Source: DATGLE01 sp035294325 (lineage in GTDB: Bacteria; Chloroflexota; Ktedonobacteria; Ktedonobacterales; Ktedonobacteraceae). From it: a stretch of 31,868 nucleotides of DNA. The stretch is from NCBI GenBank assembly GCA_035294325.1, contig DATGLE010000004.1, positions 1 through 31,868 of the forward strand, in the 5' to 3' direction. How positions within the stretch are numbered: position 1 is the first letter of the stretch; each line of letters starts with the position of its first letter. The notes below the pieces were generated by a model that saw only the letters and a list, made by a program, of their open reading frames with translations, ran no database searches and was not told the origin of the DNA. Of this stretch, positions 7,061-14,581 are shown piece by piece. Both the position numbers and the translations under genes were made by a program.

Positions 7061-8368
7061 ATGGAACCGACCACCGGCGCATCTACTGACATCGCTCATA
7101 CCGACCTTGATACACTGGACGAACAACGAGCCGCTATCCCCCATGCCAGACGCGATCTCTTCCTTGTCAGCGGCGCCCACGCGGTCATTCATGCAATAGC
7201 GGTATTGATGCCGCTGATCTATCCCTTGATTCAGGCTGAATATCATCTCAGCTATACGCAGATTGGCCTGATTGTCGCTGTCCCCAGCGCTATTGGCGGC
7301 TTCTTGCAGATCGTCTTCGGGCTGCTCAGCCGTTTTCTGCTGCGTAAGATGATGCTTGGAGTGGGGAATATTCTGGTGGGCATCAGTACCTTCTTCACGG
7401 GCACCATCGTTGGCTTCTGGTCCCTGATGATCTGGAGCACAATCTCGCGTATCGCGGGGGCGCCACAGCACCCGGTAGGCAGCTCTTATCTCACGGACCG
7501 CTACGGGCGCAAGCGTCACGGTTTCGCGCTGGCCTGGCATGTGGCTGGCGGCAATATCGGCACGCTGGCGGTCCCGCTCATCGCCGGGCCACTGCTGGGT
7601 CTGTGGGGCTGGCGTCCCCTGCTCTATCTCGCGGCACTGCCCGGTATTCTCTTTGGCATCGCGATCCTGATTTTCGTGGAAGAGGGTAATCTGCTGGATC
7701 GCCGCGTCTCCAGGCAGGAGGAGGTCAGCGATAATCTAGAGAGCGCCGATAATCAGGGCTGGAAGGCGAGCCTGTTGTCTCTGGTGCAGCCGCTGCGCAG
7801 CCGCACCATGCTCATCATCATGGCGGTGACGATCATCGCCGCCGGTGGTCGCGGGCTGGGCAATATCACGACGTATGTTCCGCTCTACCTGCAAAATATA
7901 CGCCATCTCGATGCCAGCACGATCAGTTTCCTCTTCACGCTGCTGCTGATCGGCAGCGTGCTCGGTCCGCTGCTGGGTGGTCGCCTCTCGGACCGTCTGG
8001 GACGGCGCCGTATGTTGATGTTCTTTTATGGCGCCTCGGCCCTCACCACCTTGCTCTTTCTCTATGTCGCCGCGCCTGGCATGCCGGTCTGGCTCATTCC
8101 GCTCTCATTGCTGCTAATGGGTTTCGCCGTATATGCGGAAAGCCCGCTGCTGCAAGCATATCTGGCCGATACGGCCAGCCCCGAGATGCGCGATTCCGCC
8201 TTTGGCCTCTACTTCGCCGTCGCCTTCGGCATCGGCTCGGCATGGGGTGCGCTCGTCGGCTGGCTGATCGACAGGTTCGGCTTCACCGCTGCTTTCTGCG
8301 TCATCGCGGCCTCCTATATCGTCGCTGGCCTCCTCCTGCTGCTCATTCGCCAAAAGCGGGGTTCTTAG
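7061..8368 (+). CDS. MFS transporter, fosmidomycin-resistance (Fsr)-like
   Basis: 435 aa with about 12 hydrophobic segments in two halves separated by a polar loop (about residues 205-240). GAHAVIHAIAVLMPLIYPLI opens TM1 and resembles the start of Fsr-type transporters. The loop 2-3 signature is degenerate, while GGRLSDRLGRRR in the second half is a good MFS loop. The ATG at 7061 is the first start after the palindromic repeat; the ribosome site is weak (GAGAAA). Its position after the aryl-CoA ligase suggests uptake or export of the aromatic acid handled by this block, though Fsr relatives are mostly exporters. The 85 bp to the next gene hold only a GC-rich stretch. Confidence 0.88.
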   Translation: MEPTTGASTDIAHTDLDTLDEQRAAIPHARRDLFLVSGAHAVIHAIAVLMPLIYPLIQAEYHLSYTQIGLIVAVPSAIGGFLQIVFGLLSRFLLRKMMLGVGNILVGISTFFTGTIVGFWSLMIWSTISRIAGAPQHPVGSSYLTDRYGRKRHGFALAWHVAGGNIGTLAVPLIAGPLLGLWGWRPLLYLAALPGILFGIAILIFVEEGNLLDRRVSRQEEVSDNLESADNQGWKASLLSLVQPLRSRTMLIIMAVTIIAAGGRGLGNITTYVPLYLQNIRHLDASTISFLFTLLLIGSVLGPLLGGRLSDRLGRRRMLMFFYGASALTTLLFLYVAAPGMPVWLIPLSLLLMGFAVYAESPLLQAYLADTASPEMRDSAFGLYFAVAFGIGSAWGALVGWLIDRFGFTAAFCVIAASYIVAGLLLLLIRQKRGS

Positions 8369-8453
8369 GGGCGGCAGCCCCTGAGCGGGGGCGCGGGGTG
8401 TCCTCCGAACCCCCTTTTCTCCCAATATTCCTGGTAAAGATGGAGGCCAGAAA

Positions 8454-9026
8454 TTACTGGCCGGGCATCTGGTTATAGACATCCAGCCAGTTCGTAGCGA
8501 TCTTGATCTGCGCCTCTTTCAAAGACATAGCCCCGGAGCAAACCTGGGCGTGCAGATAATTCTCAACCTTATCCTTTTCATGAAAGCCGGGTTTGGGAGA
8601 AGCCGCCTCCGGCCAGAGGTTCGCTATATCGTTTGAGCCGCCCAGTTCCAGGCTGACGAGATGGTCGACTTCATACTGTCCGGTAGAATGATGCGTGATG
8701 CCGTACTCGGCGTAGACCTGATTCTTCTCGCTGGTGGGGACATTGCGCACCGAACGCGCATAGCCCGGCTGGCAGACATCATCTTTGGTGACGTTCGGAA
8801 AAATGGCCCCCGGCGTGCAGGCAGTATCCTGTAAGGGGCCGCGCACAGTACAGCCCGAAGTTTTGGTCTGCACGCCCCAGTGCGGCTCTTGCGTCGTCGT
8901 ACTTGTCGCCGTCGATGATCCACTGGAACCGCCGGAACCAGGTGAACCCGTTGAGATCGTTGCATTGCAGCCGCTCAAGATGATGAGAGCGGCAAGCACT
9001 GCCAGAATAGATATGTAGCGCTTCAT
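8454..9026 (-). CDS. HNH-nuclease-fold lipoprotein
   Basis: 190 aa. A type II signal peptide ends in the lipobox LSGC (Cys20), followed by a Gly/Ser/Thr linker to about residue 47, so the protein should be tethered to the outer face of the membrane. The C-terminal half contains an HNH-like core, VDHLVSLELGGSND (Asp121-His122) followed by NLWPE (Asn136), typical of small HNH endonuclease-related proteins. Three cysteines at 60, 70 and 85 and one near 162 could form disulfides. An extracellular nuclease role (nutrient DNA or defence) is plausible; activity is not proven by the motif. The ATG has AAGGA about 13 nt upstream. It lies downstream of the YwqG-like gene on the same strand but is separated from it by a palindromic element. 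Confidence 0.82.
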   Translation of the reverse strand: MKRYISILAVLAALIILSGCNATISTGSPGSGGSSGSSTATSTTTQEPHWGVQTKTSGCTVRGPLQDTACTPGAIFPNVTKDDVCQPGYARSVRNVPTSEKNQVYAEYGITHHSTGQYEVDHLVSLELGGSNDIANLWPEAASPKPGFHEKDKVENYLHAQVCSGAMSLKEAQIKIATNWLDVYNQMPGQ

Positions 9027-9085
9027 GAATGAAACCCATCCTTGTTGATCTTGATGAATTGTAGACGTGTGCTATCAGACAATAG

Positions 9086-9207
9086 TCCAACCCACAGTGC
9101 AGAATTTTGTGTGCCTGCGGCGCACTCGATGGGGAAGTCGGCGGGCGCGGCGCCACAGGCGCCACGCCCACCGGTTCTTTTCCTGGCGAACCGCGTAGCG
9201 GTGAGCG
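9086..9207 (-). repeat. Modular palindromic element, family II copy 1
   Basis: On the - strand the element reads: a conserved 25-nt box (9182-9206, containing CCGC-TAC-GCGG), a GC-rich hairpin (9140-9154 with 9158-9172, loop of 3 nt, two mismatches, apex GGCGCC-nnn-GGCGCC), then a right box around GCAGGCACACAA (9105-9120). The same two boxes flank unrelated hairpins at 25676-25922 and 29426-29538. It fills most of the 204-bp gap between two genes. Confidence 0.75.
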
Positions 9208-9230
9208 CAGAGAGATACTTGTACACGGCA

Positions 9231-10094
9231 TTATTCAGATTGCAACACCAGCCAGGTTGTGTCGAAGTGCTGTGCTTTGAGATCGGCCAGCGTGATCCAG
9301 TAGTAGAGCATGCCGTTATTGCCCCAGTTCATACCCGCATGTTCATCGGAGTCAATCTGGAGAAGCAGGCGCCAGTCCGCCGCGCCCTTTGAGAGTGCCT
9401 CGGCGCGCGAGTCGTCCTCATCGGTCACGCCGTGAGAAACGAGCTGGCACTGCATACGCATATCGTCCTGAATGGTGTCGGGAAACCCGAGCAGGCGATG
9501 ATGGATGGATGCGTGGTCAGACTGGTTGGGGAGGGTGGCAAGCAGGTTTTCATAGCCCTCCTGATTGGCATCGCTCCAGTTCAGACCGGGTATCTCAAGA
9601 TCAGGCTGCTGAGTAAGGGTAATTTCGCTGGCGAAACGCAAAGAACAGGCATGAAAGCGGCTCTCCACCGGCAGCGTGGCCGGAGCTGGCACCTGTTGCA
9701 GGCTGCCGAGGTCGCCATCCTTGAAGAGGACGTGCCAGCCACCGCGATCAGCCGGGTTCTCGCCGAACGTCTCCTGTCGTGCATCATAGAAAAACCACAG
9801 CATTCCACTCTGGGGCAGCAGTCCTTCGATATCAAAGGGATGCGCTTCATCGAGGCGGATCTGCGCGATGAAGGACTGCGGGGTGTCCTTCCATGCGGGC
9901 CAGGCAATCCCCGGAGGCAGGTCGGGGGAGCCGCCAAGCTTCGAGGCGCCGGTTTTCAACGTGGATTCATCAACGGGAGTTGCGTACAGCCGAATCGAGG
10001 TGCGCGTCACCCTGCCGATATTGTTTGCCAGGACCGGTAAACCAGCCTTGACGAGTGCCGCCTGTATGCTGGCTTTATCCGTACTGTCTATCAT
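9231..10094 (-). CDS. YwqG-like DUF1963 protein
   Basis: 287 aa, DUF1963/YwqG family, whose biochemical role is not established. Family hallmarks seen are SKLGGSPDLPPGIAWP near residue 57, FIAQIRLDE near 82, GMLWFFYDA near 103 and the C-terminal WRLLLQIDSD plus MLYYWITLADL. No signal peptide or membrane segment is visible, so it is probably cytoplasmic. The ATG at 10094 is six nt downstream of AAGGAG; an in-frame TTG nine codons upstream is not favoured. Proteins of this family are often found near stress or toxin-like genes, but nothing around this one indicates a partner. Confidence 0.88.
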   Translation of the reverse strand: MIDSTDKASIQAALVKAGLPVLANNIGRVTRTSIRLYATPVDESTLKTGASKLGGSPDLPPGIAWPAWKDTPQSFIAQIRLDEAHPFDIEGLLPQSGMLWFFYDARQETFGENPADRGGWHVLFKDGDLGSLQQVPAPATLPVESRFHACSLRFASEITLTQQPDLEIPGLNWSDANQEGYENLLATLPNQSDHASIHHRLLGFPDTIQDDMRMQCQLVSHGVTDEDDSRAEALSKGAADWRLLLQIDSDEHAGMNWGNNGMLYYWITLADLKAQHFDTTWLVLQSE

Positions 10095-10207
10095 CCTCTT
10101 CTCCTTCCAGATATGGAACAAATAATAGAGCGCCCCGACGGCAAATGGCTCTGTCCAGATTACAGTACGTTCTTGCCACTAATCAAGATGCATAGAGGCC
10201 AACATAC

Positions 10208-10235
10208 TTGCTAAATCTGCTGGATATGCTAGACT
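10208..10235 (+). promoter_or_regulatory. Possible promoter of the cob genes
   Basis: TTGCTA (10208-10213), 16 bp, TAGACT (10230-10235), about 35 bp before the phosphatase start. The match is moderate. The 176-bp divergent gap holds no other feature I can support, and in particular no second cobalamin riboswitch. Confidence 0.35.
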
Positions 10236-10270
10236 GCTGATGTGAATTCGTCAAGAGTCTGGCATTGGGC

Positions 10271-10999
10271 ATGGATAAAACGGGCATCAAAGCTACTGCG
10301 AAGGGCGCGTATGTCGAGCAGAGCGTGCAGCGCCTCTGGCTGGTTCGGCATGGAGTGACGCGCTGGAATATCGAACAGCGCTTTTGCGGGCAGAGCGATA
10401 TCCCCCTTGCGCCGCGTGGACGCGTGCAGGCGCGCTGGCTGGCGCGGCGCTTGCAGTCAGAACGCATCGCCGCGATCTACAGCAGTGATTTGCAGCGCGC
10501 GCGGGAGACGGCGGAAATTATCGCGCAACGGCAGCCGGGCATGGCACCAGTTACCATCTCTCCCTGCTGGCGCGAGATCAACTTTGGCGCCTGGGAGGGT
10601 CTTAGCTACGAGCAGATTGCGCGGAACTTTGAGCAGCATGCGGGCTTTTTTAGCGATCCGCAGCACTGCGCCACGCCAGGGGGCGAATCTCTGGCCGATG
10701 TTTTGCGGCGCGTGAATCGCGGCCTGAGTGAGATCGCTGCCAATGCACGTACTACGCGGGGAGATGTCGTCGTAGTGAGTCATGGGGGAACGCTGCGCGC
10801 TCTGCTCTGCCGTGCGCTGGGTATGCCACTGGATCGCCAGTGGCAATTGCGTCTCGATCCCGGTTCGCTGAGCGCCATTGATCTGCTGCCCATGAGCGAC
10901 GCGGCCCTGCCGCAGGCCATCCTTGTCTTTCTGAACGTCCAACGCCCGAAACGCCCCCGGCATCCCGGCACACGTTTTAATAAAAGCATTAGACAATAA
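10271..10999 (+). CDS. cobC: CobC-like histidine phosphatase (alpha-ribazole phosphatase)
   Basis: 242 aa, phosphoglycerate-mutase-like histidine phosphatase. The catalytic RHG is at 26-28 (WLVRHGVTRWN), the second histidine is in VVVVSHGGTLRALL near residue 175, and Glu in WREINFGAWEG completes the pocket. In cobalamin synthesis CobC removes the phosphate from alpha-ribazole-phosphate or adenosylcobalamin phosphate. This assignment rests on the immediately following cobS and cobU; by sequence alone it could be a general phosphatase. The N-terminal ~20 residues before the first strand and the C-terminal PKRPRHPG tail are poorly conserved. The ribosome site is weak, so the exact start (ATG 10271, or a TTG two codons earlier) is uncertain. 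Confidence 0.82.
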   Translation: MDKTGIKATAKGAYVEQSVQRLWLVRHGVTRWNIEQRFCGQSDIPLAPRGRVQARWLARRLQSERIAAIYSSDLQRARETAEIIAQRQPGMAPVTISPCWREINFGAWEGLSYEQIARNFEQHAGFFSDPQHCATPGGESLADVLRRVNRGLSEIAANARTTRGDVVVVSHGGTLRALLCRALGMPLDRQWQLRLDPGSLSAIDLLPMSDAALPQAILVFLNVQRPKRPRHPGTRFNKSIRQ

Positions 11000-11014
11000 A
11001 ATATATGTGTAGCT

Positions 11015-11080
11015 GCGCGATGATGAGTTTTTAACCATCAAGAACGGCAGTCCCTTTGGGGTTTGGCCGCGCGATGATGA
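11015..11080 (+). repeat. 12-bp direct repeat between cobC and cobS
   Basis: GCGCGATGATGA occurs at 11015-11026 and 11069-11080 within the 115-bp gap. Function unknown; it may be a remnant of a local duplication. Confidence 0.5.
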
Positions 11081-11114
11081 AGCGGCACGAAGAAATTAGA
11101 GAGAACGACAGGCC

Positions 11115-12044
11115 ATGTCTGAGGACCGCAATAATGGACAGCTTCTGCAAGAGACACTGCACAGGATGTCCGGGTATGTACATAATCTGAGTGTCAATCT
11201 GCACGCCCGGCGTGCCAGTGCGCCCCGATCAACGCGCGGTTTCTCTCAACCGGTGCGCGATGCTGCGCACTGGTGCGTCGTGCAATATACAGGCTTCATC
11301 GCGGCCCTGGGCTTTCTATCTGTGCTTCCACTGCCTGGTGGTACGCGGCTCTTGAGGAACGCGGGTGTGCAGCCGTCCTTCGTCATCGGCGCGGGCTACT
11401 TTTCGCTGGTGGGCCTGCTGCTGGCGGCGCTGCTCTCCCTGCTCGCGCTCGTTGCGGGCCTGGCTCTTCCTCCGCTCGCTCTGGTAGCGATCCTGGTGGT
11501 TGTGCAGGTAGCGCTCACCGGCGGGCTGCATCTCGATGGGCTGATGGATAGCTGCGATGGACTCTTCGGCGGGGCGACGCCTGAACGCAGGCTGGAGATC
11601 ATGAGCGATAGCCGTGTAGGAAGCTTCGGCGTACTCGCTGGCGCGTGCATGTTACTGCTCAAGTTTGCCTTCTTCGCCAGTTTGAGCGTGCACCAGTTGC
11701 CGCTGGCTTTGCTGATGACGCTGCCTGCGTCCCGCTGGGGCATGGTGCTGGCCGGGCGTATTTTTCCATCCGCGCGCCCTATGAGCCTGGGCGCGGCCTT
11801 TCACCATGCGATTACGCTGCGGAGCTTGCTGATGGCGGGCACGGTAGCCCTGATCGTTGCCCTGGTCGCTGGACGCCTGGTGGGCCTGGCGGTCTGGGCG
11901 GGGATGACGATTGCTGCCATCGCCGTTGGAGCCTTCGTAACGCGTCTATCGGGGGGCCTGACGGGCGATGCCTACGGCGCTATTGCCGAGTTCAGCGAGA
12001 TGGTCGGGCTTTTGCTGCTGGTTTTCTTGCGCGCGTGGTTCTGA
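11115..12044 (+). CDS. cobS: Adenosylcobinamide-GDP ribazoletransferase (cobalamin synthase)
   Basis: 309 aa integral membrane enzyme joining adenosylcobinamide-GDP with alpha-ribazole to complete the lower ligand of cobalamin. The acidic motif DGLMDSCDG (141-149) follows GGLHL, and MSDSRVGSFG (163-172) and GGLTGDAYGA near 275 are the other CobS signatures. Five to six hydrophobic segments follow residue 90. The first ~55 residues (polar, His/Arg-rich) exceed the usual ~250-residue enzyme and may mean that the true start is internal, for example close to the segment QYTGFIAALGFLSVLPLP. The ribosome site before the ATG is only GACAGG. Together with cobU it assembles the nucleotide loop, which serves both de novo synthesis and cobinamide salvage. 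Confidence 0.93.
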   Translation: MSEDRNNGQLLQETLHRMSGYVHNLSVNLHARRASAPRSTRGFSQPVRDAAHWCVVQYTGFIAALGFLSVLPLPGGTRLLRNAGVQPSFVIGAGYFSLVGLLLAALLSLLALVAGLALPPLALVAILVVVQVALTGGLHLDGLMDSCDGLFGGATPERRLEIMSDSRVGSFGVLAGACMLLLKFAFFASLSVHQLPLALLMTLPASRWGMVLAGRIFPSARPMSLGAAFHHAITLRSLLMAGTVALIVALVAGRLVGLAVWAGMTIAAIAVGAFVTRLSGGLTGDAYGAIAEFSEMVGLLLLVFLRAWF

Positions 12045-12144
12045 TGCTGGTGCGAAAATGTGTTTTCTGGTTCATTCAAGCGCGATCAAGCGCGCGGCTA
12101 CGCATAGAAAGATCGTTTATTAATTTCAGGCTAAAGAGTTTTCT

Positions 12145-12744
12145 ATGAATCAGGTTTTTCCACAATTAATTCTCGTGCTGGGCGGTGCGCGCAGCGGCAA
12201 GAGCGATTTCGCGCAAAAGCTGGCGGAGCGCAGCGGGCGCTCAGTGGCCTTCATTGCGACGGCCCGCGCCGGAGACGAGGAGATGCACGAGCGTATTGCG
12301 CGCCACCGGGCGGAGCGCCCGCGCGTATGGCATACAATTGAGGAGCCGCTGGACCTGGCGCAAGCGCTGCGCCGAGCCGCGCCACTGGCGGATGTGCTGC
12401 TGCTCGACTGCATGACGCTCTGGCTGGCGAACTGGCTGATGGCGTGGGGCGAGGCTGACATGGAGGCGATGGCGGCCTCCACTGCGTACTATAGCGAAGA
12501 AGCCCTGCGGGAGGTCGAGGCGCTGCTCAGCGCTTTCTCCGCACTGGATGCGAAGAAGACGCTGGTGGTGGTCAGTAACGAGGTTGGCCTGGGACTGGTC
12601 CCACCCTATGCGCTTGGCCGCCTCTACCGCGATATCCTGGGGCGCGTCAACCAGCGACTGGCCCTTGCGGCGAGCCGCGTCTATTTGATGGTAGCGGGCC
12701 TGGCGGTCGATATCAAGCACCTGCACGAGGAGGCCGCTCTGTAG
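12145..12744 (+). CDS. cobU: Adenosylcobinamide kinase / adenosylcobinamide-phosphate guanylyltransferase
   Basis: 199 aa bifunctional enzyme that phosphorylates adenosylcobinamide and then transfers GMP, giving the substrate of CobS. The P-loop GGARSGKS (13-20), RIARHRAERP near residue 50 (its histidine is the guanylylated residue in the family), LLLDCMTLWLAN near 88 and VVSNEVGLGLVP near 141 are all present. Length is normal (about 180-200). It starts 100 bp after cobS on the same strand; no good Shine-Dalgarno is seen (AAAGAG at about 8 nt). No key residue appears to be missing. Confidence 0.95.
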   Translation: MNQVFPQLILVLGGARSGKSDFAQKLAERSGRSVAFIATARAGDEEMHERIARHRAERPRVWHTIEEPLDLAQALRRAAPLADVLLLDCMTLWLANWLMAWGEADMEAMAASTAYYSEEALREVEALLSAFSALDAKKTLVVVSNEVGLGLVPPYALGRLYRDILGRVNQRLALAASRVYLMVAGLAVDIKHLHEEAAL

Positions 12745-12773
12745 GTGCGCCGTGGATGCACAAGCCATGTTTA

Positions 12774-12803
12774 TTGACATGCGCCGGCTGCTATACGTAT
12801 ACT
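12774..12803 (+). promoter_or_regulatory. Sigma-A promoter of the riboswitch-btuF transcript
   Basis: Perfect TTGACA (12774-12779), 18 bp, TATACT (12798-12803). It begins 30 bp after the cobU stop, so the riboswitch controls the binding-protein gene and not the upstream cob genes. Confidence 0.8.
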
Positions 12804-12830
12804 AAAGGCTAGAAAAACAAGTTGTGTAAG

Positions 12831-13052
12831 CTCATCAGGTGGCCCGGAGAATGCGCCTGTGCAGAGAAGGGGTTGTCAATCTCAATCGTTACATTGTCCG
12901 GGCAGAATAGGGAAGCCGGTGCGAAACCGGCGCAGTCGCGCTACTGTAACTGGCGTGCGACTCATCGTTATCGGAAGCCACTGTTCCACCGCGAATGGGA
13001 AGGCGAGATGAGCGGCGTTTATAGCCAGAAGCCAGGAGACCTGCCTGATGAG
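12831..13052 (+). promoter_or_regulatory. Cobalamin riboswitch aptamer
   Basis: The core consensus is evident at about 12905-12951 (GGGAAGCCGGTGCGAAACC, then GCAGTCGCGCTACTGTAAC), and the downstream B12 box AGCCAGGAGACCTGCC lies at 13030-13045. The closing P1 helix is a perfect 9-bp pairing of CTCATCAGG (12831-12839) with CCTGATGAG (13044-13052). It binds adenosylcobalamin or a related cobalamin and turns down uptake genes when B12 is plentiful. Any reading frame across it is incidental. Confidence 0.95.
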
Positions 13053-13134
13053 TTCTGCTCATGATCCTTCGCGTAAAAGGAGCGAGCTACCCGGGACATA
13101 GGCCCGACCACTTCTACGGCGCTGCCCCTGGCTA

Positions 13135-13182
13135 ACCTCCGTTCACGCGAGGTGACGACGAGCGTTTCACTATTCAGGAGGT
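13135..13182 (+). promoter_or_regulatory. Putative riboswitch expression platform acting on translation
   Basis: ACCTCC (13135-13140) can pair perfectly with the Shine-Dalgarno GGAGGT (13177-13182) of the next gene. It can alternatively pair with GAGGT (13149-13153), which would free the ribosome site. No U-tract follows the hairpins here, so a translational switch is more likely than transcription termination. Mechanism is inferred from base pairing. Confidence 0.55.
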
Positions 13183-13190
13183 ATAACCAG

Positions 13191-14189
13191 ATGCGCTCTC
13201 ATGTCATCTCTTCGCGTTTCCCTGTCATGCTGCTTCTGTCGCTCTGTGTGCTGCTGGCCGCGTGCGGTCAGAATACGGCGTCGCCGGTGAGCGCCACGAC
13301 ACGGCCAACGCCGACGCCCGCTACAGTGCTCGATGCATATGGGACGCCGATAGTTTTCCCACCCACGGCCCCGCAGCGTATCATCTCGCTTTTGCCGAGC
13401 GATAGCGAGGTCCTCGGCGCGCTGCACCTGCAAAGCCGTGTTGTGGCCGTTGACTATTACACGACCTATCCGCCAGCGCTCGCGGCGCTGCCGAAGATTT
13501 CGGATGCGAACGGGAACTACAACATCGAGAAGATTGTGGCCCTCAAGCCTGACCTGATCTTGAGCTATGGAGGAGAGACCAGGACGACGGATCAGCGCCT
13601 TGCCAGCCTGGGACTGCACGTCGTGGATCTGCCGCTGACCAACTTCTCGCAGGCGCTCCAGCAAATCCTGCTCGTCGGGCGCCTCACCTTCACACAAAGC
13701 GTCGCAACGGCACTGGTAAACCAGTTGCAACAGCAGATCGATCATATCAAGGCGGCGGTGGCCGGAACGAGCGCCCCGAAGGTCCTGCTCGAAGTCGACG
13801 ATAGCACGCCCGGCAAGCCATATGTCTTTGGTGGCGGATCCTTCGGTGACGAAATGTTACAGGATGCTCGTGGTATCAATATCTTCCATAACGATACCAG
13901 TAACGGTGGTTATCCTCAAGTCACCGACGAAGCCATCATCGCCGCCGATCCGCAGTATGTGATTCTGACGGAGGATCCCAACTATGGCGGGAACCCGGCC
14001 TCGGTCTACAAGCGCCCCGACTGGGGGAGTATCGATGCGCTCAAAATGCATCACGTCTACCATATCAATGTGAACATTATGCAGCATCCGGGGCCACGCC
14101 TCGTGGAAGGGCTGCAATGCCTGGCACAGATCCTCCATCCCGATAAGTTCAATAGTCCTCTCCCTGCTTATTGCTCGGCTACCGTTTGA
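13191..14189 (+). CDS. btuF: BtuF-like vitamin B12 ABC-transporter substrate-binding lipoprotein
   Basis: 332 aa, periplasmic-binding-protein class III fold (Fe/B12 type). A lipoprotein signal ends with LLAAC (Cys25), followed by a Thr/Pro linker; the binding domain begins at RIISLLPSDSEVLGALHL, the classic start for cobalamin or siderophore binding proteins, and KIVALKPDLILSYGG is the second hallmark. The ATG at 13191 has CAGGAGGT 8 nt upstream. The cobalamin riboswitch directly upstream makes a cobalamin or cobinamide ligand very likely. No permease (btuC) or ATPase (btuD) gene follows in this window, so it is an orphan binding protein here; partners must lie elsewhere. Confidence 0.92.
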   Translation: MRSHVISSRFPVMLLLSLCVLLAACGQNTASPVSATTRPTPTPATVLDAYGTPIVFPPTAPQRIISLLPSDSEVLGALHLQSRVVAVDYYTTYPPALAALPKISDANGNYNIEKIVALKPDLILSYGGETRTTDQRLASLGLHVVDLPLTNFSQALQQILLVGRLTFTQSVATALVNQLQQQIDHIKAAVAGTSAPKVLLEVDDSTPGKPYVFGGGSFGDEMLQDARGINIFHNDTSNGGYPQVTDEAIIAADPQYVILTEDPNYGGNPASVYKRPDWGSIDALKMHHVYHINVNIMQHPGPRLVEGLQCLAQILHPDKFNSPLPAYCSATV

Positions 14190-14190
14190 T

Positions 14191-14238
14191 TTCTTTCCCT
14201 GTGCGCACGACCAGAGAGGCAGTGCGCACAGGAAAGAA
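14191..14238 (+). terminator. Hairpin after btuF, possible terminator
   Basis: Arms 14191-14208 and 14222-14238 pair over 17 bp with one bulged C around a 13-nt loop, right after the btuF stop. There is no U-tract on the + strand, so termination efficiency is doubtful; it could instead be a 3'-end stabilising hairpin. Confidence 0.5.
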
Positions 14239-14300
14239 CCTGTCCGTACCCTCCTTCCCCTGCATTCCTCGCACCCCCTTCCCCGTCCCATTATTTTCTT

Positions 14301-14436
14301 CTTTTTGAAGGATGTTACAACTTTTTGAAGATATTTAAACTTATTTGACTTTTAGATGATACTTACGACTTTCAGAAAACCTTTACCATTATCTGATTTT
14401 CCAGGGTCTTTACAAGTCTCTGAGGGTGTTCTATAA
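14301..14436 (+). repeat. Array of degenerate ~20-bp direct repeats, AT-rich, in a 48-bp higher-order period
   Basis: Units start at about 14301, 14321, 14349, 14369, 14397 and 14417, with the loose consensus CTTTTnGAnGATnnTTACnA. The paired units recur every 48 bp; comparison of 14301-14348 with 14349-14396 gives about 32 of 48 identical positions, and the third block is weaker. The array ends on and around the -35 box of the promoter below. Head-to-tail repeats two helical turns apart look like a multi-site operator. The region is strikingly AT-rich against its surroundings. Confidence 0.6.
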
Positions 14437-14437
14437 T
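14409..14437 (+). promoter_or_regulatory. Strong sigma-A promoter of the structured RNA / BldC-like gene
   Basis: TTTACA (14409-14414), 17 bp, TATAAT (14432-14437). It is embedded in the last repeats of the array. Transcription from about 14444 would give a leader of about 440 nt before the small HTH gene. Confidence 0.75.
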
Positions 14438-14581
14438 ATTTATAGCATGTTCTGCCATATAGCACATTCGTAGCTTTTTTATGGCTTAATCATGCGAAGC
14501 AAGCACTGGAAGAGCAGTTGTGATGCCAGTGCGTTATAGCTCGGAGGAAAGAGAGAGCATCAGTTCTCAAAAAAGGATCTT

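Noticed and set aside
12822..13064. Open reading frame of 80 aa
   Set aside because: It lies entirely on the cobalamin riboswitch, has no ribosome site and no recognisable domain.
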